Notes: generated by a model from the sequence alone, not told the origin. DNA of 64,000 nt from Rallus limicola (GCA_022605955.1 JAKCOZ010000005.1:7226001-7290000); one strand, 5' to 3'; positions 23,186 to 36,710 are shown, counted from the stretch's first letter. Translations and numbers: made by a program.

Positions 23186-26100
23186 GATAAACCTAATGGT
23201 TCTTTCTACTTTTTGAACTACAAAAAGAGTCTAACCATCACTTTTTACAGGGCTTATTTAAAAATACTCTTGCAGCACAGAAATATTTCAGACTACTACC
23301 AAAGTGTATACATGTATAACTACAGGTATTAAAGGTCAAGCATTAAACAATAAAGAATACTACAAGTTTAGAACAAATTGATCCTATGCCCTTTCAAACA
23401 GGCAGCATGGATACTGTTATAATCTGAAAGTAGCAAAACTTGTGTTTTCCTCATCAACCACTGTCTCTTCTTTCCCCTTTCTCACAGCCTAACCAGCAGT
23501 TAGATAAAACTTCTCTTTGCAGGTGCGTTTTTCGGGGTGTGTGTGTTGTGAGTATTCTCATTGATTTTCTTTCAGATTTCATTTCACTAAGTGTCCTCAG
23601 CAGCCACTGGGGTATGCATTGAACAGTATGTAATTTTTACCTTTCTCCTCACATCATTCCACCTGAAGAATTTCTCTCAGGTACAGATTTGTTTCTGCAC
23701 ATTCATAAAAGTAAGAAAGACATAGCATGGATCTGCAACAATATAAATAAGGTATTCAGCCTATGCCTCAATAATTCATTTAAAGCAGCAAAAATTTTTT
23801 GTCTCAATGACTTTTACATCAAGAATAAAGCATTTAACCAGATATATACATATTGTAGGAATATGCACATTCTTTAAACATCTAATTCAATTTCCTTATA
23901 TCTAGCCATTGTGTGTGAAACAAGGAAGTATGTAATTATGAAAAGATAACATTTGGATTTACAGTACAACAGTAAGAACATTTAATTGACATAAAAGTAC
24001 TAGGCACTAATAAGGACTACTTTTTTGAAGTATCTTGACAGTACAAATGCTTTTCCTGAATGTCTGTAAAACTGTTTAAAAATTCATCAAAGCACTTCCA
24101 GATAAAGTTGGGCTTTGAAATATATAATCAAACTTGCTGTTAGTATAGATCTTCCTGCCCATTTTTAGCCTGATTGTCAAAGGAATGTGACCACCCTGTA
24201 TACCAGCCTCCTTCTTTCAGCTCTTATAGTTTCAAAGCCATTGCCCAGTTTCCTTCAAAGTGTTAAAAAACCACATTATTTCTTCAAGTTTGAAAATCTC
24301 TCTTCCAGATAGAAAAAAAAGATATTAATTAGTGGCTTCTGAGACAAACCTGGACTTTATATACTCTGTTTAACCAGTAGCTGGGGTACAATCAGCTTCC
24401 ACAAAGCTACAGCACACAGTGGCACCTGTGAAGGTCGCTTAGAAAGATTAGAGATACCTAGTGCCCTGGTTTAGAAAGACACACTTATTAGATCAGCATC
24501 ACTTAGCTCAACAGCTCAGGCAAATTCTTGTCTATAAATGCTACAAAGATCACTTTCAGTAAAAAGCCCTGGCCAAAACATTTTAGAGCATCAGCAGTTC
24601 TTGAAAACCCTGTGTTGAGTCAGGGTTTGAACTTTATAAAAGCCTCAGTTAATGCTGCAGACTAAATTATATCCTGAGATGCAAGTGTCTTTTATCTCTA
24701 GTTGTCTGTACCTGAAGTTTGCGTAATGATCCTATCATTGTCTTTGCTATCTGATTTGTGTTGTTAGATATTTAAGTGAAACCATAAATATGTACAGAAA
24801 AAAGAAGCGGCTCACTTTATGCATGGCACTTCTGCAAGGACAGCCAACAAATTTTAGAACTGTCTCTTCTCTAGAAATAAACCAACAGAAAAGAGCACTG
24901 CAAAAAAATTAAATTTTGCAGGAGAAAAAAAAATCCTGTTTCCACGTAATGATATAGTGTAAAAACTCTTCACCTTTTAGATTAAATTTCTACAATCCAT
25001 GCAATTCAGCTACCACATATTAGATTTTTCAGTGCATGAGTACCTTGAAGGCAAGTGTACATTCCTTGGATGTTTGATAAACAAGATTTTTTAGCAGGAC
25101 AGGGGAAAGGTATATTTTAAATTGTGACAATGCTCTATTTTAGAGGGGTTCTGAAGATTTGGGCATCATCTTTCTAATTTTTGTAGAGAAGAAAGAAGAT
25201 CAAATAATTTTTCAAAAACTTTTATTTATTCCACTTTTCCCCAAGTGGAAAACTTTACAACAGTAATACCCTGGCCCAAACTGAAAAACCACCACAAAGA
25301 GGACATTTTAATGGAGTGGAAGAATTGAAGATACTTTGTCTAACCTTTAGCACAGCTGTAACACTTAATAAAACATTAATACTGATGTGATTCAGTGATG
25401 CAGTTAATGACACCCACATTTTCAGAATCAAACTCTTCACTGAGTTCAGAGACACTTGCATTCCACTTTAAATATTGACTCACTACTAATTTAAAAAACA
25501 ATTATGTAACCTGTAAAAACTTAAATATTACCTTTTAGTGGAAAATCATGTTAGTTGGATTTTTATAGAATTCTTATTCCACAGAAGTTGGATTGCCACA
25601 GAAGCTGCCTAAAACTGTTTGCAATGTGCCTCGTGTCTAGTTTGCATTAGACTCAGTATGAATCAGTGCCCTAGCTGCTTCACCACTGCAACAATGAAGT
25701 TCAGAAGAAAGGCAAATGAAAGAGAGGTGCAAAGGAGAAACTCCTTTGGCTCTGAGATTCTTCCTTGAATTCCCTGTATTAAGGAACCAAATCTTATGAA
25801 AAAAACCAAGATGGGTTCATAAAATCTGTCCACTTTTAAATTCAAGTTACTACAGAGCTGTGTCCATTAACATCCAATAGACTACACTGTCTGGGACTTG
25901 TGGTCAGAGCGACACTGCTACATGACAAAGCTTTTTTGTCCAAACCAACAGAGACTTCCTCAGCACATTTGAACAAGTAGGCATTGCTGATCAGTTCAGA
26001 AAAGTTCCTTCAGACATAGCACTACTGACAAGAACATGGGAAAACTTTTCACCCTCGGGAACTTGTCTGTGACTGACAGCCGATGAAAGACTTTTGTGAG

Positions 26101-27715
26101 AATTGCTGAAGCAAAATGTACTGCATGGGGCAATCTGCCCGCTTCTTGTACTGAAATAAAACAAGCACTGAGTAGGTTTTCATAGGACTTACTATACTTA
26201 TTTTAAAAAGCTTAAATTCTTCAGCTAAAGGTTTATGCAACTTCCCTGTCAACAATCTTAGTAAAAATAAAGAGCAATACACTTCCATGTCCAAGGTCTT
26301 GAAGTGACAATAAAATGATATACTGCTTTTTGTCACCTCCTCCTGAAAAGTATGTGCTGTGACTTGGGAGAACGACTGTAGCGAACTGTGATTGCTGATG
26401 TACAAATGAGAGCATTTGTTCAATGAACAAAAGGGAAACAGAGCACCCTGTGAGTTAACGGCTCTGCTGAGCTATTCACTGGGTGCAATGCAGGAAAAGG
26501 AACATGACTTCTGTAGCATTTTAAATTAGCAGGTTTTGTTTTAAATAATGTAATCTATCTCTAGCAGAGTCATTTACAGTTTTCACAACCTGACTCAGTG
26601 TAGCTCTAGTTCTGAAGACCCTACTCAGGCAAAACAGGATTCTGTTTCAATAATGACTTTGTCTTCCACCCTGAAACACTGAGTCCCACTGCTACAGCCA
26701 CTGTATGTAGTTATTACACAAAACATACACTCTACAATACTAGATTCTGTTACTGCCTCCTCTGAGTAAAGCTGCACGTCTAGGCCATTTGTATTTTGCC
26801 TTGCCCTGCTTCAAAAGATTTAAATCAGAACTTGAACATTGCCTTCTGATACAAACACGGAAAAATGCCTAAAGCTATCCAAATTAAATTTGGCACAAAA
26901 CATTGCTCTGAAAGTATTATTTAACTAGTTTTAGCCTAAAGCAAGGTTTTACAACCAAGCTATAAACTCCCTAATAATAAGATGCCTAATAAAAGTGCTG
27001 ACAGACCATTCACAGCTTCAGCAGTGCTCATTAAAATGCACTAGAATAGAACATTCTCAGATGACGGATTCTCAACACCAAGGAACACCTGACATCTTGA
27101 TAAACATGCGCATTTCTCGGCATGTGCGGTACGCACTCACTTTTCCTCTCTGGACAGCATGTAATTACATTACTTTCTGCAAAAATGACTTTGGCACTGA
27201 ATATTAATGACCTGTTTAGTAACTAACATAAAATCATCTCCTACCTCTATGGAAGGACGTGCAACTTTAACCAACATTTCCATTAAAATTAATTTCAAAA
27301 GAATACTTTTACTGCAGGATTTTATAATGGATTGCACTGCCCCAGTGCCTCATTTTTTTCTGGGTGTCCTAACTCTTCTTTTTTTCATAAATCTGTTTAA
27401 TTTTGAAAATATGCCCATGTGCTACAGGATTTCATTTTAGTCGTAGAAGCCATTCCCCTGAAATAGTGGGACAGGACATAAATATTGTCTTCTTGTCTAG
27501 AGGTTTTACAATCAAGCTTTTGGGACGCACCAATGAGCTTTGGTACTTGGCCCCAGGAATACCAGAACAGCACCCAGACTTGGATTAGTAATCTGTAAAC
27601 ATGAATTCTGGGAGAACTTTAGTTCCTATAGAGGGGATTCCCAAAAAGTAGCAAGCAGAAACCTCATAGATTTGTTTGAGATTAATGAAATTATACATTC
27701 GTGGCATAATTTATG
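23186..27715. other. AT-rich unique DNA, no gene recognised
   Basis: About 4.5 kb without recognisable repeats. A block at 26950-27210 is more complex in sequence, with aacatgcgcatttctcggc and several CpGs, and is raised as a possible conserved non-coding element. The 124-codon minus-strand frame at 26049-26423 has no recognisable features. Confidence 0.5.
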
Positions 27716-27719
27716 CTTT

Positions 27720-27862
27720 TGCTCAACCCAACATCCTCCTCCCAGCAGGGCTAACTTCAAGGATAAATCAGTTTGCCTGGGGCCTTGTCCTGTTAAATTT
27801 TGAGTTTCTCAATGAAGGAAGTTCTACAGCCTTCTTTGGGTGACTCTGTGGAAGGTTCAGAC
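27720..27862 (-). mobile_element. CR1 LINE relic, old reverse-strand copy
   Basis: The plus-strand reading caacccaacatcctcctccc, agcagggctaacttcaagg, atcagtttgcctggggcctt and gtcctgttaaattttgag follows an older CR1 subfamily in reverse orientation ('ccaacctcctgctcaaagcagggctaactt...caggttgctcagggccttgtcc'). It is strongly diverged and lacks the 3' tail. A minus-strand open frame overlaps its right side and is not a gene. Confidence 0.7.
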
Positions 27863-30594
27863 CCACACCTTCCCCCTTAAACCACAGAGGTGCTGCTAAT
27901 CCTCTTGAAAATAGCTCTGACATACATATTATCACTAAACATGTACTGGGCTCTCGTGTAAGGGCTAACTGACTAAGCAAACCACTCACATGAGAGCACA
28001 GACCCAGCTATTTTCCTTGTTCCAGAGCTGGTGAGCATCATGTGTTACAAAACAATTACATAAAGAACAGGAAGTCCCCTGACTCCTGAAACTAATCTGT
28101 TTTTTCAGTTACAAATCCCTCCCATCTACTGATTGCCTTAACACAGAAATGGAGGTTTGATACAAAGCCTTGCTAGCAGGACACTGGTAAGAAAAGTGGT
28201 TCAATCCAATAACATGAAAGGTAGAAAGAACAAAACAAGAATATTGACTGAAGAGCACACATAGATAAGAGTTGACAACTCAAATCTTAACAGAGTTGAA
28301 TTAATTAAAATATATGTATAAAAACTGTTATAAATCTTTCCAAATTTCTAAAAAGCTTTTTTATTCTTTCATTGCCTACAAACAATCTGTTTTCCAGCAT
28401 GAAAACATAATTTGTCATATCAATTATTGATCTCTATGGAGCCTTCAATGGGACTGGCAGTCACAGAACCACAGAGTTTTCAACATCCATAATGCAGCTG
28501 CAAGAAATAATTCTGCTTTTACAAGGCACTCTGCCTGAAGTAGCAGATTATTTGAAAAACCATTTCTTAATGGGAAATAGGTATAAGGATCTATAGTTGT
28601 CAACCACTTGCTTCTTTTTCTTTTTTTTTTTCCCCTTTTTCTTGAAGAAGCAATCAACACATACATAATGCTTTTTAACCAAACAAGTCTTTTTTTCTGC
28701 TCAGAGATGACTTCTAGACCCCTCTGTCCTCTGGCACCCACTCCTGTCCTGTGCCCATGCCATCACCCTTCTGCACATCAGCAAGCTCTCCATATCTTAA
28801 CTACTTCTCCCTTATAGTGGCCTGTCTTATCATAGCCCCTCATTTAGTAAGACCATTTATCAGATGAGAAAATTTATAGAAAGTTACAAAAAGATCTTCA
28901 ACCACTTTTTCTTGGGTTTGCTTGCCTTACACATTTCTCCTCATAGCCTTAAGTTCTTGGAAATGTCTAAGATGACCAGTATTATCTAATGTATCCTTTG
29001 CTAGTCTCCAGGAAAATATTTTATGCCCTTTCTCTGCTCTATGATACAGTTCATGAATTCCTTCACATTTCTGACCATTTCTACAATTCTTTGTTAGAAA
29101 CTAGAATAACTTTTCCTATAAAACACCAGGTACCCCAAGGAGTTAGCCCTTTATTACCCTATTAATTACCCTATTACAGGATTTAGTTCCCGTTGGCATA
29201 TTTTCTAAAAACCTTCCCACTATTTTGTCAGAGTTCCATTGCAAAGAAAAAAAAATACAAGACATCTGCTGGACTGTCTGCTTTTTTGCAGCCTGAGGTC
29301 TTAACCACAAGGGACTCAACATTTGGTGGGTTCAGCTATGTGCTATCAGGTCTCAATTGTCCTCTGGTGCCAGAAATTATTTCAGGTTTTACTCTGAACC
29401 CAGATTCATCTATTCAAGATGAGAAAACAAACAGCTTTGAAATACAGATGAAAAATATCCCGGGCCCATCTGAACACCACTATATAAACAGGAGTCTTAT
29501 ACCCTTTGGGAAAATTGTGGGTAAAGAAAACAAAACCTCTTATTATTCCATAATTTATTTATTCCATAAATAAAATTCATTAAAGTGTTAAACTCCCACC
29601 ACAGAAGATTATTCACATTGATCAAAGTCTAACTGTCTACTTATTTAAATATATTTTCAACTGCACTTTGACCAGTTTCTTTTTGTCTTCACTATGAATT
29701 TTTTATTTTGACACACTTTTTAAAGGCAGAGACCCCCCCCTCGTTTGATAAAAATAAGAACAATAAGAAAACAGCGAACACTGAACCACAGGAAGCTGGA
29801 AGGTTTTCCTTATCTGCAACAGACACACTTTACTATGTGGCATGTTGCACAGAGCAACTGCTCAATTTATCAGACAAATCTCAAATCAACAAGAAAAAGA
29901 CCCCAAAAACCAAAAAATGCTACTGCAATTTAATTTCCAGTTGAGGCAGCACTGTTCTATCTGACCCAGTGTTTCAGAGCATCAGATAATAAACCAAAGC
30001 CATAGCACAAAATCTCTTTATTGATCTAGTAAAAAGGAGTTGTAAATTAGTATGCCTTGGGGACAGATAAAACTATAGCACAGCAAAGAAAAACAGCAAA
30101 GAAAGGCAGAGGAGTATGATCAGCTGAACAGGTTTGCTTACAGTTTTCCAAGACTGGACACTTCCCCACTCTTACAGACCTTAGGTTAGGATTAGAGAAG
30201 AAAAGACCACAGCAACTTGGAGACAACACGCCAAACTTTGCAGATGCATTGTATAGGGAATTTTGAAAATCTTATTTTCAATAGCTTGAGAATCCCTTCC
30301 AGAGCACTTGTTTCAAAGGTACCAGCATTCCAGTGGATCCAGAGACAGATGTCCGTTATAAGACATCAGTTAGATTCTAATACTTTATATTAGGTGGTAT
30401 TGGTCATATGAGAATGACGAAATTCTCATTTTAGCAATTACATGACAGTATACGATCACTAAAAGGTAGGCATTTGTTACAAACTCACTTTGAGACTGAG
30501 ATTCTTTCTCCACTACTATTCTGCTGCATGCCAAATTTACACTGGTTTCTTTCATGACAAAAAGATGTTTTTTCCATGATAATATTTCATCTCT
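27863..30594. other. AT-rich unique DNA
   Basis: No gene recognised. A perfect tandem duplication of the 12-mer attaccctatta lies at 29153-29176. The plus-strand frame of 126 codons at 29193-29573 has no domain or signal features. Confidence 0.5.
29153..29176. repeat. Perfect tandem 12-mer duplication
   Basis: attaccctatta occurs twice head to tail with no mismatch. It looks like a recent replication-slippage event. Confidence 0.85.
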
Positions 30595-31429
30595 AGAAAT
30601 AAGTGCAGACACCAAGGTCAGTGAAGAAGGAAAGGAGGAGGTGCTCTAGGTGCTGGAACAGTTTTCCCTGCACTCTGTAGTAAAGACCCTGGTGAGGCGG
30701 GCTGTCCCCCTGAAGCCTGTTGAGGATGATGAGAGAGTAGATATCCACCTCCAGCCCATGGACAACCCCATGCCAGAGCAGGTGGATATGCCTGAAGAAG
30801 GCTGCAACCCTGTGGGAACCCACAAAAGAGCAAGCTCCTAGCAGGACAGGCAACCTGGAGAGAGGAGCCCACTTTGGAGCAGGTTTGCTGGCAGGACTTG
30901 TGACCCTATAAAGGACCCATACTGGACCAGTTGGCTCCTGAAGGACTACAGTCCATGGGAAGGACTCACATTGGAGAAGCTCATGGAGGGCTGTCTCCTG
31001 TGGGAGACCCCACGCTGGACCAGGATCAGATTGTGAGGAGTTCTTCCCCTGAGGAGGAAGGATTGGCGCAGACAACATGTGATGAACCGATCACAATCCT
31101 TGTTCCCCATCCATCTGCACTGCTGAGGGAGAGGTAGGGAAAGTCAGGAGGGAAGCTGAGCCTGGGAAGAAGGGAGGGGTAGAGAGAGGTGTTTTAAGAT
31201 TTGGTTTTATTTCTCATTATCCCTTTCTGATTTAGACTGGCAGCAAATTAAACTAATTTCCCTAAGTCAAGTCTGGTTTTCATGTGATTGTAGTTGGTGA
31301 GTGATCACTCTCTGTCCTTGTCTCGACCCACAAGCCTTTTGTTCTATGTTCTCTCCCCTGTGCTGCTGAGGAGGGCAGGGATAGAGTGCCTTGGTGAGCA
31401 CCTGGCCTTCAGCCAGGGTCAGCCCACCA
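30595..31429 (+). mobile_element. ERVL-like LTR 1, solo and 5'-truncated
   Basis: The sequence follows an avian endogenous-retrovirus LTR from gcagacaccaaggtcagtg to gtcagcccaccaca. It carries the degenerate internal modules of the type 'ggaccca-ctggagcag', then ttttatttctcattatccc and the 3' part ccttgtctcgacccacaagc. The family's 5' portion, visible in LTR 3, is missing here. No gag, pol or env remnants flank it. The long open frames across it (161 codons, minus strand 30593-31078; 84 codons, minus; 68 codons, plus) come from the periodic modules, not from genes. Confidence 0.85.
30815..31020 (+). repeat. Degenerate ~45-48-base internal modules of LTR 1
   Basis: Similar phrases recur near 30816 (aacccacaaaagagcaagc), 30862 (gagcccactttggagcagg), 30911 (aggacccatactggaccag), 30961 (aggactcacattggagaag) and 31002 (gaccccacgctggaccagg). 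Spacing is about 42-49 bases. The same modules appear in LTR 3. Confidence 0.75.
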
Positions 31430-33340
31430 CACTTGTTTTCAAGCCTGTAAACTGGATTTTCTTAACAGTAAAGTTGCATTTTAGTTTAAGTCACAAATTT
31501 CTTTGCAGAAATAGAAATACATACATATCTATATATATATGAAATATATCTACAGTTCTGGAGTTTAGATTCTAATGAATACACCATAAATGATGGTGCT
31601 GAGACAGCAGATCAGGCTATCCATCTCTCTGAGAATGCCAGTGCTAGTTATGCTCTTTATCTTGTAATTAACATCTGTATTCTCTAAGAAGCAGACACCG
31701 AAAATTATAGTAAAACTATGCTGATGCATGCAAGAATTTTTTTTTTTGTGGTACAAAAATGTCAACTAGAAATACATGGAAGCACTATGTCAACCAAAGT
31801 AACTATTTCCATTTTAATTCCATTTCAGAATATCTGTTAGTACATTTTTGCTCACACAAAAGCCACTGCCACAATCAATAAAAAGTGCTTAGCTATTTAT
31901 AATTGGGAAGAGATGCATATTCTCATGTACTGTTGAACCTTTCTTGCATACATTTTCTTCTGCTTGCAGAAACCAGTTTCCTGTAAAATATGCTTGCTAA
32001 AAGATCAAATCATGTAGTTTTTATTCAAGGAAAAGCCCTAGTGAGAATTCTACTTGACTAAGGACTGATTAGAGGCTGCAAGTTAACACCCAAAGGCTAA
32101 AATTTTCAAAACATGCAGAGAATTTAGCTACTCTTTTCCCATCAATTTTAATCAATGAACTTTTTTGAAAGCCTCAGTCCAATCATGTATTAGATTAAAA
32201 TTGAAGCTATGAAGCAGTTCATAACTGCACCTACAGATTTAAACAATACCAAATGGAGAAGGAACTGGCTTAAAGGGATAGGGCTCTCATAGGTGTTTAC
32301 TCATATTCCTCATTGAATCTGATCATAGAATTTCCATTAATATTAATGGAGCAGACCACATTTACTATGCTTTGACAATATTAGCTGATGTATAACAGCT
32401 ATCCCTTACAAGATACATCTTCTAACTTGTCATTTCCATCTACTCCTGTCACTGGCTTACAGAGTTTTATTGGGTCATTGACTGATATATATTATGCTTT
32501 AAATTACTAATAGCAGAGCAGTATGTATCCCTATTCAATGACTGCCTAAATCAATGCTGGGTTTGGTGCAAAGGCATTAATAGCGTACACATAAACAGCC
32601 ACCATAAGCTGAACAACACTGACACTCTATAACACTTTGAAAACATTTAAGCTTGGCAAGAATTTGTTATGCTGTCCTATACAGACACCTGTACCTCTGG
32701 TATCCTAGAAGCAGCACAGTACTTCAATTCATGATTTGAATCCATTTTAATGTATTGTTTCAACCAACTGTGAAATAACACAAGTTAAATCAAGATTTTA
32801 ATTCCAAGTGTTACCCTGGTAAATAAACAGCACTTTCCTGTTTCATTTTGTACCCTGGAGGCAAATTCTCCTTAACCAAATAGCTTTAAAGAAATGTTAT
32901 TTCTTGGCATTCTAGGTTCACATAGGGTAAATAAAAGCAAACTCTCAGTCAGGGCTCTCAATACCTGAAGAAAACTCCTTAGTAAAATTTGCTGTTCCAG
33001 AAATTATTATCATACTTTCTTTCCACAGGAATCTTCTTGTTCTAAGACAGCTCATAAGAGTTTACATAAAAACTTTAACACATACATGACAAGCAGCAGC
33101 AAAGTATATAATCCTACTCAGCTGTTTATGCAAGACAAAGCACGCTTCTCCAGTCATCCAAATGCGGAGAATTGTAACCAGCATTACTTACTGCCATCCC
33201 AAATGCATACCTATTACTCATCTGGAATACTTGGGCCTCACATGTTCTATGTCATTTGGCTAATTAAACTCACAAACACATGGACACATTTGAGCCATGC
33301 TGCCAAAGCTGTTGCAGGTGTTAGTAATTGAAATATATTT
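31430..33340. other. AT-rich unique DNA between LTR 1 and the G-run cluster
   Basis: No retroviral coding remnants follow LTR 1, which supports a solo LTR. A short TA-rich simple repeat lies near 31520-31550. The block 32300-32660 looks compositionally complex and is raised below as a possible conserved element. Confidence 0.5.
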
Positions 33341-33861
33341 GGTAAAGCCGTGGGGGGGTGTGTGGGGGAAAACATGCATGTTATTTCTTTCTTGAGTTGT
33401 TTGCAAAATAATGGAACTGACTTATAAAAAGCTAAGATTCTCTAAAAAAAAAGCTAAGTACACAATTCTCTACTAAAAGAAATCCATAAGCAAACCTAAA
33501 GACTAGATAAATATTTCCTCATTTTCAACTAAGCATAAGCAGTTCTTGTGACAATAATTTCCCACTGTTAAAATCCGGATGAATATTATTACTGTTAGAT
33601 ATTTCTTGCTTGGGGGATTATAATAACAGCTGGGCTTGGTTTTCTGCTGGATTGGGTTTTGTTAGGGGGTTTTGGGAAGGGGAGTGGGGGGGTGGAGGGA
33701 GCAGAGGGAAGAGGGAACAGATGCAGTTTGGTGGTTTGCTGATCATCACCTTTCAGAGAGGCAATACATTGGTTCGCTTACCTGAACAGATTAAAATCAG
33801 TCTCTGGAACACATTTCTGAAGTCCTTGAAGGAAAAGGTGTGTGGGGGGGTGAGGGCAGGG
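33341..33861 (+). other. Cluster of G-runs with quadruplex potential
   Basis: Plus-strand G-runs occur at about 33350-33369, 33611-33615, 33665-33692 and 33844-33861. The segment 33665-33692 reads GGGGG-TTTT-GGG-AA-GGGG-AGT-GGGGGGG, a canonical four-run quadruplex motif. At 33844-33861 a seven-G run followed by two GGG runs is also compatible if the long run is split. An open frame of 94 codons across this stretch is Gly/Trp-rich low complexity, not a gene. Confidence 0.7.
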
Positions 33862-36705
33862 AAGAAAGGCTTAGTGGCTAGATTACAATTCTAAATTCAA
33901 GTAAGCTTGAAAAGCTTTCTGCAAACTATTTCAAAATTCTAAGCTCCGATACATCAGCTTCAACTCAAGCCTGGCTCACTTGATTGCAGTTTTAAACATG
34001 AGTGTTCTCAGTGGCTCCAACAGTTTTTAGTCAGTCATTCCATACCTACTTGAGAGGCACACCTTAAGCCATGTCCAAAAGTCTCTGAACATAGCCTGGG
34101 ATACAGGCACAGAGACAGAAAATTCATCCTAACATACAGTTTCATATATCCTCACAGATAGCTTTCATAGTGGCATAGAGTTTGACATCATTTAAAGATA
34201 CCACTGCCTTCTGGGAATTTTCTCTTCAATAGATGAAGTGGCTCAAGGTAGTGTTCATTCCTGCTCACTTGTATCAACCATCCAGGAAACATGGGGGGGG
34301 TGGAAAAAAAAAAGAAGAGGAATATTTTCATAAAATCTTATTCATAAATAGTTGCAAATCAAGCTTGGATACTAAAATCATGCATTTTTCAATGAAGAGT
34401 GGGTTTTTTAAAGCATTACCAGTGGTTTAATTTAATTCAGAAGCACATTGATTTCAGTGCTTTTTATCAGCAATTCAGTTTCAATATAAATGTCTTTCAA
34501 CCTTGATGATGATAATTTGAAATATCTGTACATCTCATCCAACTATAGTCAGTGACAAAATAACATCACTTTCTTTTTGTCTGCTCTATCCTGAGGGGAT
34601 TTTATTAGCAGCTGTTTCTTCACTTGGCTGTAGTCTGCAGCGTGTTCACCCCTTATTGCAATCAGTAGAGTCAATCCAAAACATTGAGCGCTTCATGAGA
34701 TGTCTCTTACTGAGATAGAAACAGGCTCTCTTTTATAAGTAATCCACCAATACCTTACTTATGAAACAGCTTTACTACACAGAACACATTAAAACAATGA
34801 TCTGTTAATGGACGAACTTTCTATTTCATTACATGGAGAATCTAAAACCCTGACTCCAATCCATTTTTGGTTACTTGGAAGTTACCTTTCTTCTACTCCC
34901 TGTGACCTGCCACCAAAGATGAGGTCAAAATTCTTCTGCTAAAGTTCTACTGCATATACCTTAATGCATGTATTCCTTTTGTGTTTTAAGATGAAAAGAC
35001 AATGTATTAAATTAATCTGTCAAATTTGGAACTCAATAATACCCCCCAGTTCCCTATTTGTTTTGAACTGGTCCCTCCAAAAAAAACTTCACCTGAATAA
35101 AATAACATTTCCAGTCTAGCTTGGCATAACAGCATCCATTATGTTATATGTGGCAAGAGGATTGCAAGAGTATTTGCATGACAACTCCTTAAGCACTCAC
35201 AAAACAATGCTTTTTAGCAGGATATTTCAGATTAATTTGTGCTTCTGATTCTGACATTCCTGTTAACACATAAGTGTTCCTGGAAATTTTCTGAATATTT
35301 AATAGCAGGAAAAGGTTACTTGCTCCTTAAGATTTTAGAAAGTCTACACATGACAGAGAAGCACAAGAGCAGATTATCTATGAGCAATTGGCAAATAGGA
35401 GACTCAAGTCTTTTTACCTATCTGGTATTTCCCCTATTTCAGCTCAAGGATACAGGGGTAGACACTTGCAGTATTGTATTTACAAAGATAAGGGAGGGTC
35501 TATGTATATGATGGACTTGTTAAAAAAACAACAACACCCCTTGACAGTGACATGTTAACAATCATCACAGCTGATACAAAACCATAAACGTTAAATGTTC
35601 TAAGTTCAAAGTGGATAAGAACTCTTGCCTTGCACATTTCTCAAACTCTCTTTTAGCAATACCTCTAAAGAAGTTCTTCATGTTGCAGATACAAATGCAT
35701 CAAAGGAAAAAAAAAAAACCAACCTTAAGAATAGGTAGTTCGCAAACACAGGGAAAATACATTCAAATTAAGTTGTGAACACTTCAGTTCAAGCACACCA
35801 GGAAAGCACTCTGAGAGAGACATGAAACCGGCATCCCGATTTTCTTTGCCATTTGAAGCTGATCAAAGCTCACTGTACAAAGCTGTATGTAAGAGAAGTG
35901 GCTGAGGATTAAACAACGCCCAGAACAATAGGGAACACCATTTTTCTGAACTGCTTTGTCTGACCAGAACATTATTTCATTTAGCCTTTTGCCATCTTTT
36001 AGTTCAATCACATCATTGCCAGAGTAACTAACTGAAGCCGCACCTTCAGAGCACTCTGAAGAAACTGATGCCGTGGTTACAGCTCAGCTGCAAATCATGC
36101 ATCTAAGACAGCCTTGCAATTAGGTATGAGGGAATGATAAGGAAAGACAGCTAATATATCCATATATTAATATGTATCTGTGGTACCTAATGATAACAAC
36201 ATGTTGATTTGAACAGCTACTTACATTAATCTTCTAATTTAGTGGCTGGTGGAAGAACTAATTTATTTTATGTAAAATTCAAAGGAAAGTTCAAGAAGAC
36301 ATCCTTAGAAGTATTCTATAAAAAGATACCTACTTTCGAATGATTGACACTGCTGCAGCTATCTGCAAAGCATTTTGAACAAGTATCAATTTTGTTGATA
36401 TAAGTGCAAATCATGGATAAATGCTGCTCCACAGAACACCTTGTTTACAGAATCTTCTAGGAGATGAGGAAAAAACTTTTTGATAAAATGAATGACTTGA
36501 TGAATGCTGCTTGGAAAAACAGTTAGAATGTTTTTCCTATGATTGCCTGTTTAATTAAAGCATTAAAGTAAATGCGTGTTCATAGAAAGTAAGGATTGAA
36601 ACGAATTTTTTTTCCATAAAGTATGAAAGCTAAGACTCCCAAAAATGCACATGGGGAAAAAAAAATACAAATTTAAATAGTGTGTTGGTATCTGGGTTTC
36701 AGTTT
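33862..36705. other. AT-rich unique DNA
   Basis: No repeat family or exon recognised. An eight-G run followed by an A-run occurs at about 34291-34313. Confidence 0.5.
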
Positions 36706-36710
36706 TTAGC

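Noticed and set aside
26049..26423. 124-codon minus-strand frame
   Set aside because: No family resemblance; AT-rich DNA often keeps one strand open by chance.
29193..29573. 126-codon plus-strand frame
   Set aside because: Hydrophobic start but no proper signal peptide or domain, and no coding-type composition.
30593..31078. 161-codon minus-strand open frame
   Set aside because: It lies entirely across the ERVL-like LTR 1; the open frame follows from GC-rich modules of about 45 bases. The translation has no domain and the LTR orientation is plus.
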